From LMUY01 sp964244585 (GTDB lineage: Bacteria > Pseudomonadota > Alphaproteobacteria > Acetobacterales > Acetobacteraceae): 64,000 nucleotides of DNA. The notes under the pieces are model-generated. The model saw only the letters and a list, made by a program, of their open reading frames with translations, made no database searches and was not told where the DNA came from. The position numbers were made by a program, and so were the translations under genes. The stretch lies in contig CAXTJM010000007.1 in NCBI GenBank assembly GCA_964244585.1, positions 104,390 to 168,389 of the forward strand. Direction: 5' to 3'. Positions 1 to 8,774 of this stretch are shown in pieces; position 1 is the stretch's first letter, and each line of letters begins with the position of its first letter.

Positions 1-145
1 CGCCGCTTCGATCACCGTCCACCCCTCCAACGCCGCGCCAGACCCGGAACGCGCCGATCAACGAAGGATGGCGACGCGGGTTGCAGGCAGCTACAATGAA
101 GAGCCGCGATCGGTGAAAAGCGCAACACCATGGGAGGCGCTCATG

Positions 146-391
146 TCACTTGCCGGCTAGCCGGACGGCCTGGTTGGTGTCGCCATCGGGGAACTCGACA
201 CCTGCCGCCGCCAGCGCCCCACGGATCGCGCGGAGCGGGTCGCCGCCATCCGCCAGAGGGTAGCCGCTCGGGACGCAGCCATTCTGCTCGAGCTTGTGGA
301 TGACGAACTCGGACGTGCCGCTTCGTACGGCAAGCCGGGCGACGGTCCAGCCAAGGGCGCGCCGTGCCTCTCTGAGTTGGTGGGACGTCAC
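146..391 (-). CDS. Small XRE-type helix-turn-helix regulator
   Basis: An 81-residue protein read from a GTG at 391. Residues 5-38 look like a Cro/C1-type helix-turn-helix (QLREARRALGWTVARLAV, then a second helix around SEFVIHKLEQNG). The tail DPLRAIRGALAAAGVEF is a common ending in small alphaproteobacterial XRE proteins, where it normally reads LxAIRRALEAAGVEF. It is transcribed away from the respiratory operon that begins 400 bp to the right, so it could regulate that operon, but this is only positional. No convincing ribosome site precedes the GTG, so the start is uncertain and the gene could be a remnant of a longer regulator. Confidence 0.5.
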   Translation of the reverse strand: MTSHQLREARRALGWTVARLAVRSGTSEFVIHKLEQNGCVPSGYPLADGGDPLRAIRGALAAAGVEFPDGDTNQAVRLAGK

Positions 392-787
392 GGCGTCATC
401 ATGGTTGCGAAGGCTCCTGGCAGGCCGCCAGCATGGGCCGATGCGGCAAGAGGTCAATCGGTCCGGCCCCGCCTTGGATGCGGTCACAGGCAGGCGCCAC
501 TCACCGAGCGCCATGCCGGCCCCGTCTGCGGCCGGCACATTCCGCGACCAATCCCGGGAGCCGCACGGCAGCGCAGGATCAGGAACGCCGCGGCGCCGAC
601 GCCGGCGCTGCATCGCCCAAGCCGGGCCGGAACCGTGGCTTCTTTGCCGCGACGCTCCGCCGAATCGATCGCGCGCACGCTGTTTTGCCCATGGCCATGG
701 GCGGGACCTTGCGGGTCGAGCACGCCCCGGCTTTGCTTGGCCGCGGGGCGTCGCTCCGGTTTGGCCGGCATGAGGGGGGGACGACGC
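392..787. other. Non-coding stretch upstream of the act operon
   Basis: I see no gene here. An open frame runs in phase into actA from 296, but its translation (arginine- and proline-rich, no domain) does not look like protein. The act-operon promoter probably lies in this stretch; I could not pick out a clear -35/-10 pair. Confidence 0.5.
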
Positions 788-1441
788 ATGGCTGCGATTT
801 TCCGTCCCCGGGCCAACGTCGCAGCCAAGACCGTGCTCGTCGCGCTGGCCTTGCTGTTCGCCGGCGGCATCACCTGGTGGTGGGGCTATCCCAGGACCGA
901 CTACGCGCGACGGGTCGGCTACACGATCGACCAACCCGTGCCGTTCAGCCACCAGCACCATGTCGCGGGCCTTGGCATACAATGCCTGCAATGCCACTCC
1001 TCCGTCGAGGTGTCGGCCAAGGCAGGGATGCCGCCGACCTACACCTGCATGACGTGCCATTCGCAGATCTGGACCAACGCGGCGCTGCTGGCGCCCGTGC
1101 GCGAGAGCCTGGCCAGCAACACGCCGATCGTTTGGGGGCGGGTGAACAACCTGCCGGATTATGTCTACTTCAACCACAGCATCCACGTCGCAAAGGGGGT
1201 CGGCTGCTCCTCCTGCCACGGCCAGATGGACAACATGGCGCTAACCGCGAAGGCGGCGACGCTGACGATGCAGTTCTGCCTGAACTGCCACCGTAACCCC
1301 GGGCCGCAGCTTCGGCCGGAAAGCGAGATCTTCAACACGGAATGGGTGCGCCCGGCCACCATGCCAGCGCCGGACGCGATGGTGCAGCACTACCACATCG
1401 GCGGCCGCAACCTGACGGATTGTTCGATATGCCACCGGTGA
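788..1441 (+). CDS. actA: Alternative complex III, pentaheme cytochrome c subunit ActA
   Basis: ActA is the membrane-anchored multiheme cytochrome c of alternative complex III, the quinol:electron-acceptor oxidoreductase that replaces bc1. The 217-residue product has one N-terminal membrane anchor (about residues 14-32) and five CxxCH heme sites at residues 66-70, 87-91, 140-144, 164-168 and 212-216. This matches the five-heme ActA known from Rhodothermus. The ATG at 788 is chosen because a purine-rich GAGGGGGG lies just upstream; an in-frame ATG at 770 would add six residues. It is the first gene of a 12-gene operon and overlaps actB by 13 nt. The hemes should face the periplasm. Confidence 0.93.
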   Translation: MAAIFRPRANVAAKTVLVALALLFAGGITWWWGYPRTDYARRVGYTIDQPVPFSHQHHVAGLGIQCLQCHSSVEVSAKAGMPPTYTCMTCHSQIWTNAALLAPVRESLASNTPIVWGRVNNLPDYVYFNHSIHVAKGVGCSSCHGQMDNMALTAKAATLTMQFCLNCHRNPGPQLRPESEIFNTEWVRPATMPAPDAMVQHYHIGGRNLTDCSICHR

Positions 1442-4236
1442 CCGCACGCACGCCCGGCGATGCGAGGCAGTGGCGCAGCCTGCTGGAAGACCCGGCCCGC
1501 GCCGTGCAGGAGTTTCCCGGCCTGGCCGCCGCGTTGGCCCGGCCGCAGAGCCGCCGCCGCGTGCTGAGCCTGATGGCGGCCAGCATGGCGCTCGCCGGCT
1601 GCGACCCCGGCACGCCGGACGGCAACCTGATCCCGGCGGTGATCGCCCCGCCGGACATCGTCGCCGGGCTGCCCAACGTCTACGCGACCGCCAGCACCGC
1701 CGGCGGCACCGCGATCGGCGTCACCGTCGAACACCAGATGGGCCGGCCCTTGAAGGTGGAGGGCAATGCCAACCATCCCTCCAGCCTGGGCGCCACCGAC
1801 CCGTTCGCCCAGGCGATGATCCTGGATTTCTACGACCCGGACCGGTCGGGCGCGATCCTGGCCCAAGGCAATCCAGCAAGCCGGCAGGCGTTGGAAACGG
1901 CACTGGCCGGCTTGCGCGCCGAGCTTGCCACCAGCCGCGGCGCGCGAACCTGGATCCTGACGGGTGCAGTGGCGTCGCCAACGCTGGGCCGCGCCATCGA
2001 CGCGGTGCTGGCGCGTCACCCGGCGGCGCAATGGGTCCAGTGGGAGCCGACCGGCCGCGACGCCGAGGCGCAGGGGCTCGCGGCCGTCTACGGCCAGCCG
2101 GTCGCCGCCATCCCGCATTTGGGCAAGGTGGACGTGCTGCTGGCGTTGGACAGCGACCTGCTGAGCGCAGCGCCGGGCCATGTGGCGCATGCCCGCGCCT
2201 TCGCCAGCCGCCGCAATCCGGTGCGCGCGCCGATGAGCCGGGTGTATGCCGCCGAACCGACGCCGACGCTGGCCGGCGCGGCGGCGGATCACCGCATCGT
2301 GGCACATCCGGGCGAGATCCGGGCCGCGATCGAGTCCATGGCAGCCGGCCAGCCCGGGCCAGCCTGGCTCGCGCCGGTCTGGGCGGATCTGCAGGCGCAT
2401 CGCGGCAGCGCCCTGGTCCATGCCGGTCCGGACCTGCCGGCAGAGCTGCATGCGAAGCTGGCGCTGGTCAACGAATCGCTCGGCGCGCGCCACGCGGCGC
2501 TCACGCTGGTCGCCAGCCCGCTGCACCGGGCCGTGGACGGCCCGGCCATGGCCGACCTGCTCCAGGCGATGCAGGCCGGGCAGGTGGACACGCTGATCGT
2601 GCTCGACAGCAATCCGGCCTTCACCAGCCCCGGCTTCGCGGCGGCCATGGCCCGGGTGCGGCGCAGCGTCGTCATGTCGCCCTACGTGGACGAGACGGCA
2701 GTGGTCGCCACCTGGCATATCCCGCAGGCGCATCCGTTCGAGACCTGGGGCGATAGCCGCGGCCATGACGGCAGCGCCGTGATCATGCAGCCCCAGGCCC
2801 TGCCGCTGTTCGGCGGCCAGGATCCCGTCCAGCTGCTCGGCTTGCTCACCGGGTCCGACTGGGTCGATCCGCTCCAGGCCGTTCGGGCAAGCTGGGCGGA
2901 CCATCTGCCGGACGATGCCGCGTGGACGGAGGCCCTGGCCAACGGCGTGGTTCCCGGCACCGCCAACCCCGCGCTCGACGTCGCGGCGCGCCCATCCGCC
3001 CTGCCCGTGTCGTCGCCGTCTTCCGGCATGACGGTGCTGTTTCGGCCGGACCCCCATATCGGGGACGGCCGGCACGCCAACAATGCATGGTTGCAGGAGC
3101 TGCCGAAGCCCCTGACGAAGCTGGTCTGGGACAATCCGCTGCTGATCGCACCCGCGCTCGCCGCGGACCACGGGCTGGTGAACGGGGCGGAGGTGGCGCT
3201 GCGCATCGGCGACCAAACCGTACGTGCGCCGGTCTGGATCACCCCGGGCCAGGCGGCCGACGTGATCACGGCGCCGCTCGGCGGCGGCCGGCGGGTGACC
3301 GGCGCGGTCGGCACGGGCGTCGGCGTCGACTACACGCCGCTGCGCGCCGCCAGCGGCCCCATCTCGTTGCGACCGACCGGACGCCAGCTCAGCCTTGCCT
3401 CGACGGACCATCACGACGTGCTGGCCGTCGGCCCCGGCGAGGTGGTGCGCCACGCGACATTGGCGGAGTTCACCCAGAACCCGCATTTCGCCAAGCCCGC
3501 CGACATCGCTCCCCGGTTGTATGACCGCGAGCCCGGCGGCCCGGTCGCCTGGGGCATGAGCATCGACCTCAACGCCTGCATCGGCTGCAATTCCTGCGTC
3601 ATCGCCTGCCAGGCCGAGAACAACATCCCGGTGGTGGGCAAGCAGAACGTGATGGACGAGCGGGAGATGCACTGGCTGCGCATCGACCGCTACTACCAGG
3701 GTCCGCCCGAGGCGCCGGAAAGCTTCTTCCAGCCCATGCTGTGCATGCATTGCGAGTCCGCGCCCTGCGAGGTGGTCTGCCCGGTGGAGGCCACGGTGCA
3801 TGACCAGGAGGGGCTGAACACCATGGTCTACAACCGCTGCGTCGGCACGCGGTATTGCTCCAACAACTGCCCCTACAAGGTGCGCCGCTTCAATTTCGGC
3901 CCGTATGCCCGCGACGAGCACCGTCCGCCGGAAGCCCGCAACCCCGACGTCACAGTACGCGCGCGCGGCGTGATGGAGAAATGCAGCTTCTGCGTGCAGC
4001 GCATCGCCGAGGCCCGCATCGCCCACGACAAGGATGGCACGCCGGAGCATGTGACCACCGCCTGCCAGGCCGCCTGCCCGACCCAGGCCTTCAGCTTCGG
4101 CGACCTCTCCGACCCCGGCAGCCTCGTGGTGGCCCGCAAGCAGAGCCCGTTGGACTACGCGTTGCTGGAGGACCGGCAAACCAACCCGCGGGTGACCTAC
4201 GAGGCACGGGTCCGCAACATGGGCACCACGACATGA
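1429..4236 (+). CDS. actB: Alternative complex III, iron-sulfur subunit ActB (molybdopterin-oxidoreductase-like fold)
   Basis: ActB is the large periplasmic subunit of alternative complex III. The N-terminal two thirds resemble a molybdopterin oxidoreductase; in this family the cofactor is absent. The C-terminal third is an FeS protein with cysteine groups beginning at C717, C720, C723 and C727, followed by CMHCESAPCEVVC, a CVGTRYCSNNC segment, a CSFC segment and CQAAC. This is the pattern for three [4Fe-4S] and one [3Fe-4S] cluster. Residues 41-58 combine a twin-arginine-like SRRR start with a lipobox LAGC, so Cys58 may be lipidated as reported for Flavobacterium ActB. The length is 935 residues. 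A GTG at 1438, overlapping the actA stop codon, is an alternative start. Confidence 0.92.
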   Translation: MPPVTARTPGDARQWRSLLEDPARAVQEFPGLAAALARPQSRRRVLSLMAASMALAGCDPGTPDGNLIPAVIAPPDIVAGLPNVYATASTAGGTAIGVTVEHQMGRPLKVEGNANHPSSLGATDPFAQAMILDFYDPDRSGAILAQGNPASRQALETALAGLRAELATSRGARTWILTGAVASPTLGRAIDAVLARHPAAQWVQWEPTGRDAEAQGLAAVYGQPVAAIPHLGKVDVLLALDSDLLSAAPGHVAHARAFASRRNPVRAPMSRVYAAEPTPTLAGAAADHRIVAHPGEIRAAIESMAAGQPGPAWLAPVWADLQAHRGSALVHAGPDLPAELHAKLALVNESLGARHAALTLVASPLHRAVDGPAMADLLQAMQAGQVDTLIVLDSNPAFTSPGFAAAMARVRRSVVMSPYVDETAVVATWHIPQAHPFETWGDSRGHDGSAVIMQPQALPLFGGQDPVQLLGLLTGSDWVDPLQAVRASWADHLPDDAAWTEALANGVVPGTANPALDVAARPSALPVSSPSSGMTVLFRPDPHIGDGRHANNAWLQELPKPLTKLVWDNPLLIAPALAADHGLVNGAEVALRIGDQTVRAPVWITPGQAADVITAPLGGGRRVTGAVGTGVGVDYTPLRAASGPISLRPTGRQLSLASTDHHDVLAVGPGEVVRHATLAEFTQNPHFAKPADIAPRLYDREPGGPVAWGMSIDLNACIGCNSCVIACQAENNIPVVGKQNVMDEREMHWLRIDRYYQGPPEAPESFFQPMLCMHCESAPCEVVCPVEATVHDQEGLNTMVYNRCVGTRYCSNNCPYKVRRFNFGPYARDEHRPPEARNPDVTVRARGVMEKCSFCVQRIAEARIAHDKDGTPEHVTTACQAACPTQAFSFGDLSDPGSLVVARKQSPLDYALLEDRQTNPRVTYEARVRNMGTTT

Positions 4237-5621
4237 GCGCGGCGCTCGGCCGCCCGGTCCGCACGGCCACCACGCCGGGACCCAGCGCGTCCGATCCGGT
4301 GGTCGACCCGGCGGAGGATGCCGGCAGCATGACCGATACCGTCTGTGCCGCGGTGCTGCGCCCCGGCACCCCGCTCTGGTGGTGGCTGGCCTTGCTGCCG
4401 AGCCTGGCGCTGCTCGGCCTGGGCGTCGTCGCGGTCGGCTGGCTGCTGTTCAGCGGCGTGCAGGCCTGGGGCAACAACTGGCCCACCGTCTGGGGCTTCG
4501 AACTGATCAACTACGTCTGGTGGATCGGCATCGCCTCCGGCGGCACGTTCATCTCCTCGCTGTTCTTCCTGTTGCGGTCGGACTGGCGCACCTCGCTGTC
4601 CCGCATCGCCGAGACGATGACGTTGTTCACTGCCGTGTGCGCCGGCATCTACCCGATCCTGCATCTCGGGCGGCCCTGGTTCTTCTACTGGCTGTTCCCC
4701 TACCCGAACACGATGACGCTGTGGCCGCAATTCAAGAGCCCGCTGCTGTGGGATTTCATCGCCATCCTGGCCTACGTCACCTCCTCCATCCTGTTCTGGT
4801 ATGTCGGCATCCTGCCCGACCTCGCGACCATGCGCGACCGGGCGCGGAGCCGCGTCGCCCAGCTCGCCTACGGGTCGCTGGCGCTGGGATTCCGCGGTTC
4901 GGGCACGCAATGGCGGCATTACCGCTCCACCTACGCCACCATGGCGGCGATCATGGCACCGCTGGTCGTGTCGGTGCACAGCGTGGTGGGGCTGGACTTC
5001 GCCGGCGGGGAGACGCCGGGGTGGCATTCGACCCAGTTCCCGCCCTTCTTCGTGTTCGGCGCCATCCTGTCGGGCTTCGCCGCCGTGCTCATCCTGGTGC
5101 TGCCCCTGCGCCGGCTGCTCCGGTTCGAGGCCTATGTCACCGGGCGGCACATCGACGTCTTGTGCCGGCTCCTGCTGGTGAGCAGCCTGTGCGTGGCGTA
5201 CGCCTACATGATGGACGCCTTCTCCACCTACTATGGCGGCGACCAGGCGGAGCTGAGCTGGTTCCACAACCGGCTGACCGGGGCGCATGCCTCCGTCTAC
5301 TTCCTGACCTTGCTGCTGAACTGCGCCGTGCCGCAGCTTTTCTGGTGGCGGTCGTTCCGGCTCAACCAGCCCTTGGTCCTGCTGGTGAGCTTCGGCGTGG
5401 TGGTCGGCATGTGGTTCGAGCGGTTCGGCATCGTGGTGACCAGCCTGGCCCATACCGAGCTGCCCTCCGCCTGGGGCATCTATCACCCGTCCTTCTGGGA
5501 TTACGCGCTGTTCGCCGGCACGATCGGGCTGTTCGCCACCGGGTTCCTGATGTTCATCCGCCTGTTCCCGATGGTGTCGATGTTCGAGATGCGCGAGATG
5601 ATCGAGGGGCACGGGTCGTGA
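4233..5621 (+). CDS. actC: Alternative complex III, NrfD-like integral membrane subunit ActC
   Basis: ActC belongs to the NrfD/PsrC family and carries a quinol-binding membrane domain of alternative complex III. The 462-residue product has about ten hydrophobic helices after a polar N-terminus of roughly 45 residues. Typical ActC blocks are visible, including NYVWWIGIASGGTFIS, YPILHLGRPW and SVHSVVGLDFA. The start ATG overlaps the actB stop codon as ATGA, and actD begins inside its last codons, so the gene is translationally coupled on both sides. Family knowledge, not the sequence alone, gives the quinol role. Confidence 0.93.
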   Translation: MSAALGRPVRTATTPGPSASDPVVDPAEDAGSMTDTVCAAVLRPGTPLWWWLALLPSLALLGLGVVAVGWLLFSGVQAWGNNWPTVWGFELINYVWWIGIASGGTFISSLFFLLRSDWRTSLSRIAETMTLFTAVCAGIYPILHLGRPWFFYWLFPYPNTMTLWPQFKSPLLWDFIAILAYVTSSILFWYVGILPDLATMRDRARSRVAQLAYGSLALGFRGSGTQWRHYRSTYATMAAIMAPLVVSVHSVVGLDFAGGETPGWHSTQFPPFFVFGAILSGFAAVLILVLPLRRLLRFEAYVTGRHIDVLCRLLLVSSLCVAYAYMMDAFSTYYGGDQAELSWFHNRLTGAHASVYFLTLLLNCAVPQLFWWRSFRLNQPLVLLVSFGVVVGMWFERFGIVVTSLAHTELPSAWGIYHPSFWDYALFAGTIGLFATGFLMFIRLFPMVSMFEMREMIEGHGS

Positions 5622-6097
5622 TCCTGGCCGGGTTCGCGGACAGGCAGGCGATGCTGGACGCGGCGCGGCGGTTGCGCGCCGGGGGGTTGTCGGCCGAAAC
5701 CTATTCGCCGATGCCGCCGGATGAGGACGACCGCTCCCCGGTGCCGCTGCTCATGCTGTTGTTCGGCCTGCTGGGTTCGTTCGGCTCGTTCGCGATGCAG
5801 GCCTATGCGACCACGCTCGGCTACCGCATCGACGTGGGCGGGCGGCCCAACCTGTTCTGGCCGTCCTACGTCCCGTTCGCCTTCGAGACGGGGGTGCTGT
5901 TCGCCATCGCCGGCGGCTTCGTCAGCTACCTCGTGGTGAACAGGCTGCCGCATCTGTATGACCCGGTCGATGAAAGCGACCGCTTCCGCGCCGCGACCCG
6001 GCACGGCTGGTTCGTGGCGGTCCGCGGCGACACCAGCCAGGCGCCGCACTTGCTGGAGGCTTTGCGCCCCGCCTCTGTCGAGGAGTTGCCGGGTTGA
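5618..6097 (+). CDS. actD: Alternative complex III, small membrane subunit ActD (DUF3341)
   Basis: A 159-residue protein with a cytoplasmic N-terminal region (residues 1-45, including the family-typical YSPMPPDE) followed by two membrane helices at about 47-70 and 90-112. ActD holds the membrane part of alternative complex III together and has no cofactor. The GTG start overlaps the actC stop codon as GTGA. The family assignment rests on position between actC and actE, the two-helix layout, and the motifs PVPLLMLLFGLLG and NLFWPSYVPFAFE. Confidence 0.88.
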   Translation: MILAGFADRQAMLDAARRLRAGGLSAETYSPMPPDEDDRSPVPLLMLLFGLLGSFGSFAMQAYATTLGYRIDVGGRPNLFWPSYVPFAFETGVLFAIAGGFVSYLVVNRLPHLYDPVDESDRFRAATRHGWFVAVRGDTSQAPHLLEALRPASVEELPG

Positions 6098-6606
6098 GGC
6101 GGGCGGTGTGCCTGGCCTTGCTGCTGCTCGCCGGGTGCGACGACATGATCCACCAGGCCAAGCGCAACCCGTACGAGCGCAATGCCGGCGACCCCCACAC
6201 CGCGGACCCGGTGCAGGTTCCTGCCGGCACCACGCAATTCGCGGAGCGGCCCTCGATCCCGCCGCCGGTGAGCCTGGCGCTGATCGAGCGGGGGCAGGAC
6301 CGGTTCCGCCAGTTCTGCACGCCCTGCCACTCCGAACTCGGCGACGGCCACGGCATGGTGGTGCAGCGTGGCTTCTCGCCGCCGCCCTCCTACCATATCG
6401 CGCGTCTGCAGCACGCCGACACCCGGCATTTCTATGACGTGATCACCAATGGCTATGGCGCGATGTATTCGTTCGCGCAGCGCGTGCCGCCGCCGGACCG
6501 CTGGGCCATCGCCGCCTACATCCGGGCGCTGCAACTCAGCGAGCAGGCGACGCCGTCCGACCTGACGCCGGAGCAGCGCACCGACTTGGCCAGCAGCACG
6601 CCGTGA
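6094..6606 (+). CDS. actE: Alternative complex III, monoheme cytochrome c lipoprotein ActE
   Basis: A 170-residue c-type cytochrome with a single heme site CTPCH at residues 75-79. The N-terminus (LALLLLAGC) is a lipoprotein signal with Cys15 as the likely lipidated residue. In Flavobacterium the ActE cysteine is also lipidated. ActE is thought to help pass electrons from the complex to the partner oxidase. It starts at a TTG overlapping the actD stop codon (TTGA), a weak start that may set its stoichiometry. Its end overlaps actF by 4 nt. Confidence 0.9.
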   Translation: MRRAVCLALLLLAGCDDMIHQAKRNPYERNAGDPHTADPVQVPAGTTQFAERPSIPPPVSLALIERGQDRFRQFCTPCHSELGDGHGMVVQRGFSPPPSYHIARLQHADTRHFYDVITNGYGAMYSFAQRVPPPDRWAIAAYIRALQLSEQATPSDLTPEQRTDLASSTP

Positions 6607-7613
6607 CCGCGCGGCGGATGCTGATTGCCGGGCTGGTGGGGCTGGCCTTGGCCGCGCTGGGCAGCGTGCTGGACCCGGCAGGTTTCGCGCATGGCTGGGT
6701 GGCCGCGCTGAGCTTTTGGCTGGCATGGCCGGTCGGCAGCATGGCGCTGCTGATGATCCATGCGTTGACCGGCGGCCGCTGGGGCGAGGCGATCGGTCCC
6801 GGCCTGCGCCTCGGCGTCGGCACCTTGCCGCTGCTGCTGCCGGCCTTGCTCCCGCTGCTGGTATGGCTGCCGACGCTGTATCCCTGGGCACGGCCAGGAG
6901 CGGCGCTGGACAACGCGTTCTACCTGAACCTGCCCTTCGCCGCCGGACGCCTGCTGGTCTACCTGGGCAGCTGGTTCGGCCTGGGCTGGCTGGTGCTGCG
7001 GTCGCGCAACCTGGCCGCGGTGGCCCCGGCGGGGCTGATCCTGCTGGCCGTGACGTTCACCTTCGCCACGATCGATCTGACCATGTCGCTGGACCCGAAG
7101 TTCAATTCGAGCATCTACGGGCTGATCGCGCTGGCCGGCGCGGGGCTGACGGCGTTGTCCGTCGCCCTGCTGACCCGCACGGGGACGGCCGATGCGGCCG
7201 TGTTGCGAGATCTGGGGCGGCTGCTGCTCGGCACGGTGGTGCTGTGGACCTATCTCGACTTCATGCAATTGCTCATCATCTGGCAATCGGACCTGGCGAG
7301 CGATGCCCCTTGGTATCTCGTTCGATCCACCGGGTTCTGGGGCGCCGTGGCGCTCGGCGTGGCGGCCGGACATTTCCTGCTGCCGTTCGGCCTGCTGCTG
7401 TTCCGGCGCTTGCAGGGCAGCCGCTCCGTCCTGTCCGGGGTGACCGGCCTGTTGCTCGTGATGGAGGGCGTGCGTGCCTGGTGGCTGGTGCTGCCAACCT
7501 GGCAGCACGGCATCTCCTGGATCGATGCGGCCTGCATGCTCGCCTTCATCGGGTGCGCCGGCAGCCTGGCGCTGCACCGCCGCAGCGCCGTCACGGTGGC
7601 CCGGCATGCCTGA
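6603..7613 (+). CDS. actF: Alternative complex III, membrane subunit ActF
   Basis: A 336-residue, very hydrophobic protein with about ten predicted helices. ActF is the second large membrane subunit of alternative complex III and is related in fold to ActC. Recognisable family blocks are SLDPKFNSSIYG, NLAAVAPAGLILLAVTFTFA, and the LWTYLDFMQLLIIWQSDL stretch, which is highly conserved in ActF proteins. It starts at a GTG overlapping the actE stop codon. The next gene begins 8 nt before its end. Confidence 0.9.
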   Translation: MTARRMLIAGLVGLALAALGSVLDPAGFAHGWVAALSFWLAWPVGSMALLMIHALTGGRWGEAIGPGLRLGVGTLPLLLPALLPLLVWLPTLYPWARPGAALDNAFYLNLPFAAGRLLVYLGSWFGLGWLVLRSRNLAAVAPAGLILLAVTFTFATIDLTMSLDPKFNSSIYGLIALAGAGLTALSVALLTRTGTADAAVLRDLGRLLLGTVVLWTYLDFMQLLIIWQSDLASDAPWYLVRSTGFWGAVALGVAAGHFLLPFGLLLFRRLQGSRSVLSGVTGLLLVMEGVRAWWLVLPTWQHGISWIDAACMLAFIGCAGSLALHRRSAVTVARHA

Positions 7614-8010
7614 GCCGGCCAACTTGCCCGCCGCGCATCACGAGACGAGCGATGTCGCAACCCGTCCGCTGCTGATCGGCGGGGCTGGCGTGCTCGCGGT
7701 GCTCTGCCTGGTGATCGGCGTGACGGGATGGCTCTACCCGGGCGCACGCGACCGTCACCTGGTCCGCACCGGGCCGCTGCCGCAATACCCGGCCCCGGAG
7801 CTGCAGCCGGACCCGGCGGCGGACATGGCGCGGTTCCACGCCGAACAGATGCGGCAGGTCGACGGCGTCTGGTGGGTGGACCAATCCAAGGGCCTCGTCC
7901 ACCAGCCTATCGCGGATGCGATGCGCCGTCTGGCGGCTGCGGGCATTCCGGACTGGCCGACCGGGCCGGTGCAGGCGCAGCCGACGCCCCAGGCAAGGCC
8001 CGCGCCATGA
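7606..8010 (+). CDS. Small single-helix membrane protein in the act-cox operon, function unknown
   Basis: A 134-residue protein with a polar N-terminus, one membrane helix (about residues 24-46) and a soluble tail that should lie in the periplasm. The tail contains VDQSKGLVHQPIADAMRRLA, which resembles a motif I recall from uncharacterised proteins next to Sco and cytochrome oxidase genes (GWVDRxxGxVRIPIxRAMxLLAERG). The C-terminal 20 residues are rich in proline, glutamine and alanine. Tight coupling to actF (8-nt overlap) and sco (ATGA) suggests a role in assembling or linking alternative complex III and the oxidase. No cofactor site is visible. Confidence 0.72.
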   Translation: MPEPANLPAAHHETSDVATRPLLIGGAGVLAVLCLVIGVTGWLYPGARDRHLVRTGPLPQYPAPELQPDPAADMARFHAEQMRQVDGVWWVDQSKGLVHQPIADAMRRLAAAGIPDWPTGPVQAQPTPQARPAP

Positions 8011-8774
8011 AATGGCTGCTGCTCCTGCTGGTGGCCGCCCTGCCATGCCATGCCGCGCCGCCGGACGTGTCCGGCATCGAGTTCGCTCAACATCCGGGCG
8101 CCGCGATCCCGCTGGATGCGTCGTTCACCGACCATGCCGGCCGGTCCGTCACCCTCGGCGGCTTGCTCGCGGGCAAGCCGGCGGTGCTGCTGCTGGGCTA
8201 TTTCCACTGCCCCAGCCTGTGCGGGATCGTGCGCGACGACGCGCTGAATGCGCTGGCGCATACCGGGCTGGATACCCCGGGCGAATACGGCGTGCTCGAC
8301 ATCAGCATCGACCCGCATGAGGGTCCGGCGGACGCCGCCGCCGCGCGTGCGGACGACCTCGCCCGCTACGCCGTGCCGGGCGCGGAGTCCGGCTGGCATT
8401 TCCTGACGGGTGACGCGACGGCGGTGGCGCAGGCGGTCGGGTTCCGCAGCCGATGGGACGCCGAGCTGCAGCAATTCCTGCATCCCACCGGCATGGTGGT
8501 GCTGACGCCGGCCGGCACGGTGTCCTCCTACGCGCTGGGGGTCGGCTACCCGGCGGCCGACCTGCGCGGCGCCCTGCTGCGGGCGCGGGACGGGGCCGTG
8601 GCCGCGGCGGTGTCCCCGGTGTTGCTGCTGTGCTTCCATTTCGACGCCACGACCGGGCGCTACACCCTGGAAATCCTCAAGCTGCTGCAATTGGCCGGCG
8701 GCTTGACCGTGGTGACGATCCTGGCCGTGCTGTGGCTGCTGCACCGTCATGGACGTGGCGGACGGCCAGCATGA
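8007..8774 (+). CDS. sco: SCO1/SenC-family copper chaperone for cytochrome oxidase
   Basis: Sco proteins bind copper and help build the CuA centre of cytochrome oxidase subunit II. The 255-residue product has a secretion signal at residues 1-16, a thioredoxin-like fold with the metal/thiol motif CPSLC at residues 68-72, and the conserved histidine in FLHPTG. It also has a C-terminal membrane helix (about 225-247), so it is probably tethered at its C-terminus rather than its N-terminus. That is unusual for Sco but common in operons of this type. It precedes coxB, its expected client, and overlaps it by 4 nt. Confidence 0.9.
   Translation: MKWLLLLLVAALPCHAAPPDVSGIEFAQHPGAAIPLDASFTDHAGRSVTLGGLLAGKPAVLLLGYFHCPSLCGIVRDDALNALAHTGLDTPGEYGVLDISIDPHEGPADAAAARADDLARYAVPGAESGWHFLTGDATAVAQAVGFRSRWDAELQQFLHPTGMVVLTPAGTVSSYALGVGYPAADLRGALLRARDGAVAAAVSPVLLLCFHFDATTGRYTLEILKLLQLAGGLTVVTILAVLWLLHRHGRGGRPA

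Noticed and set aside
296..787. N-terminal extension of actA
   Set aside because: The translation does not resemble protein, and a membrane anchor plus ribosome site place the start at 788.
1390..4179. Long open frame (over 900 codons) on the minus strand opposite actB
   Set aside because: It is the complement of a well-conserved gene. Its histidine/arginine/glycine-rich translation has no domain and reflects high GC content.
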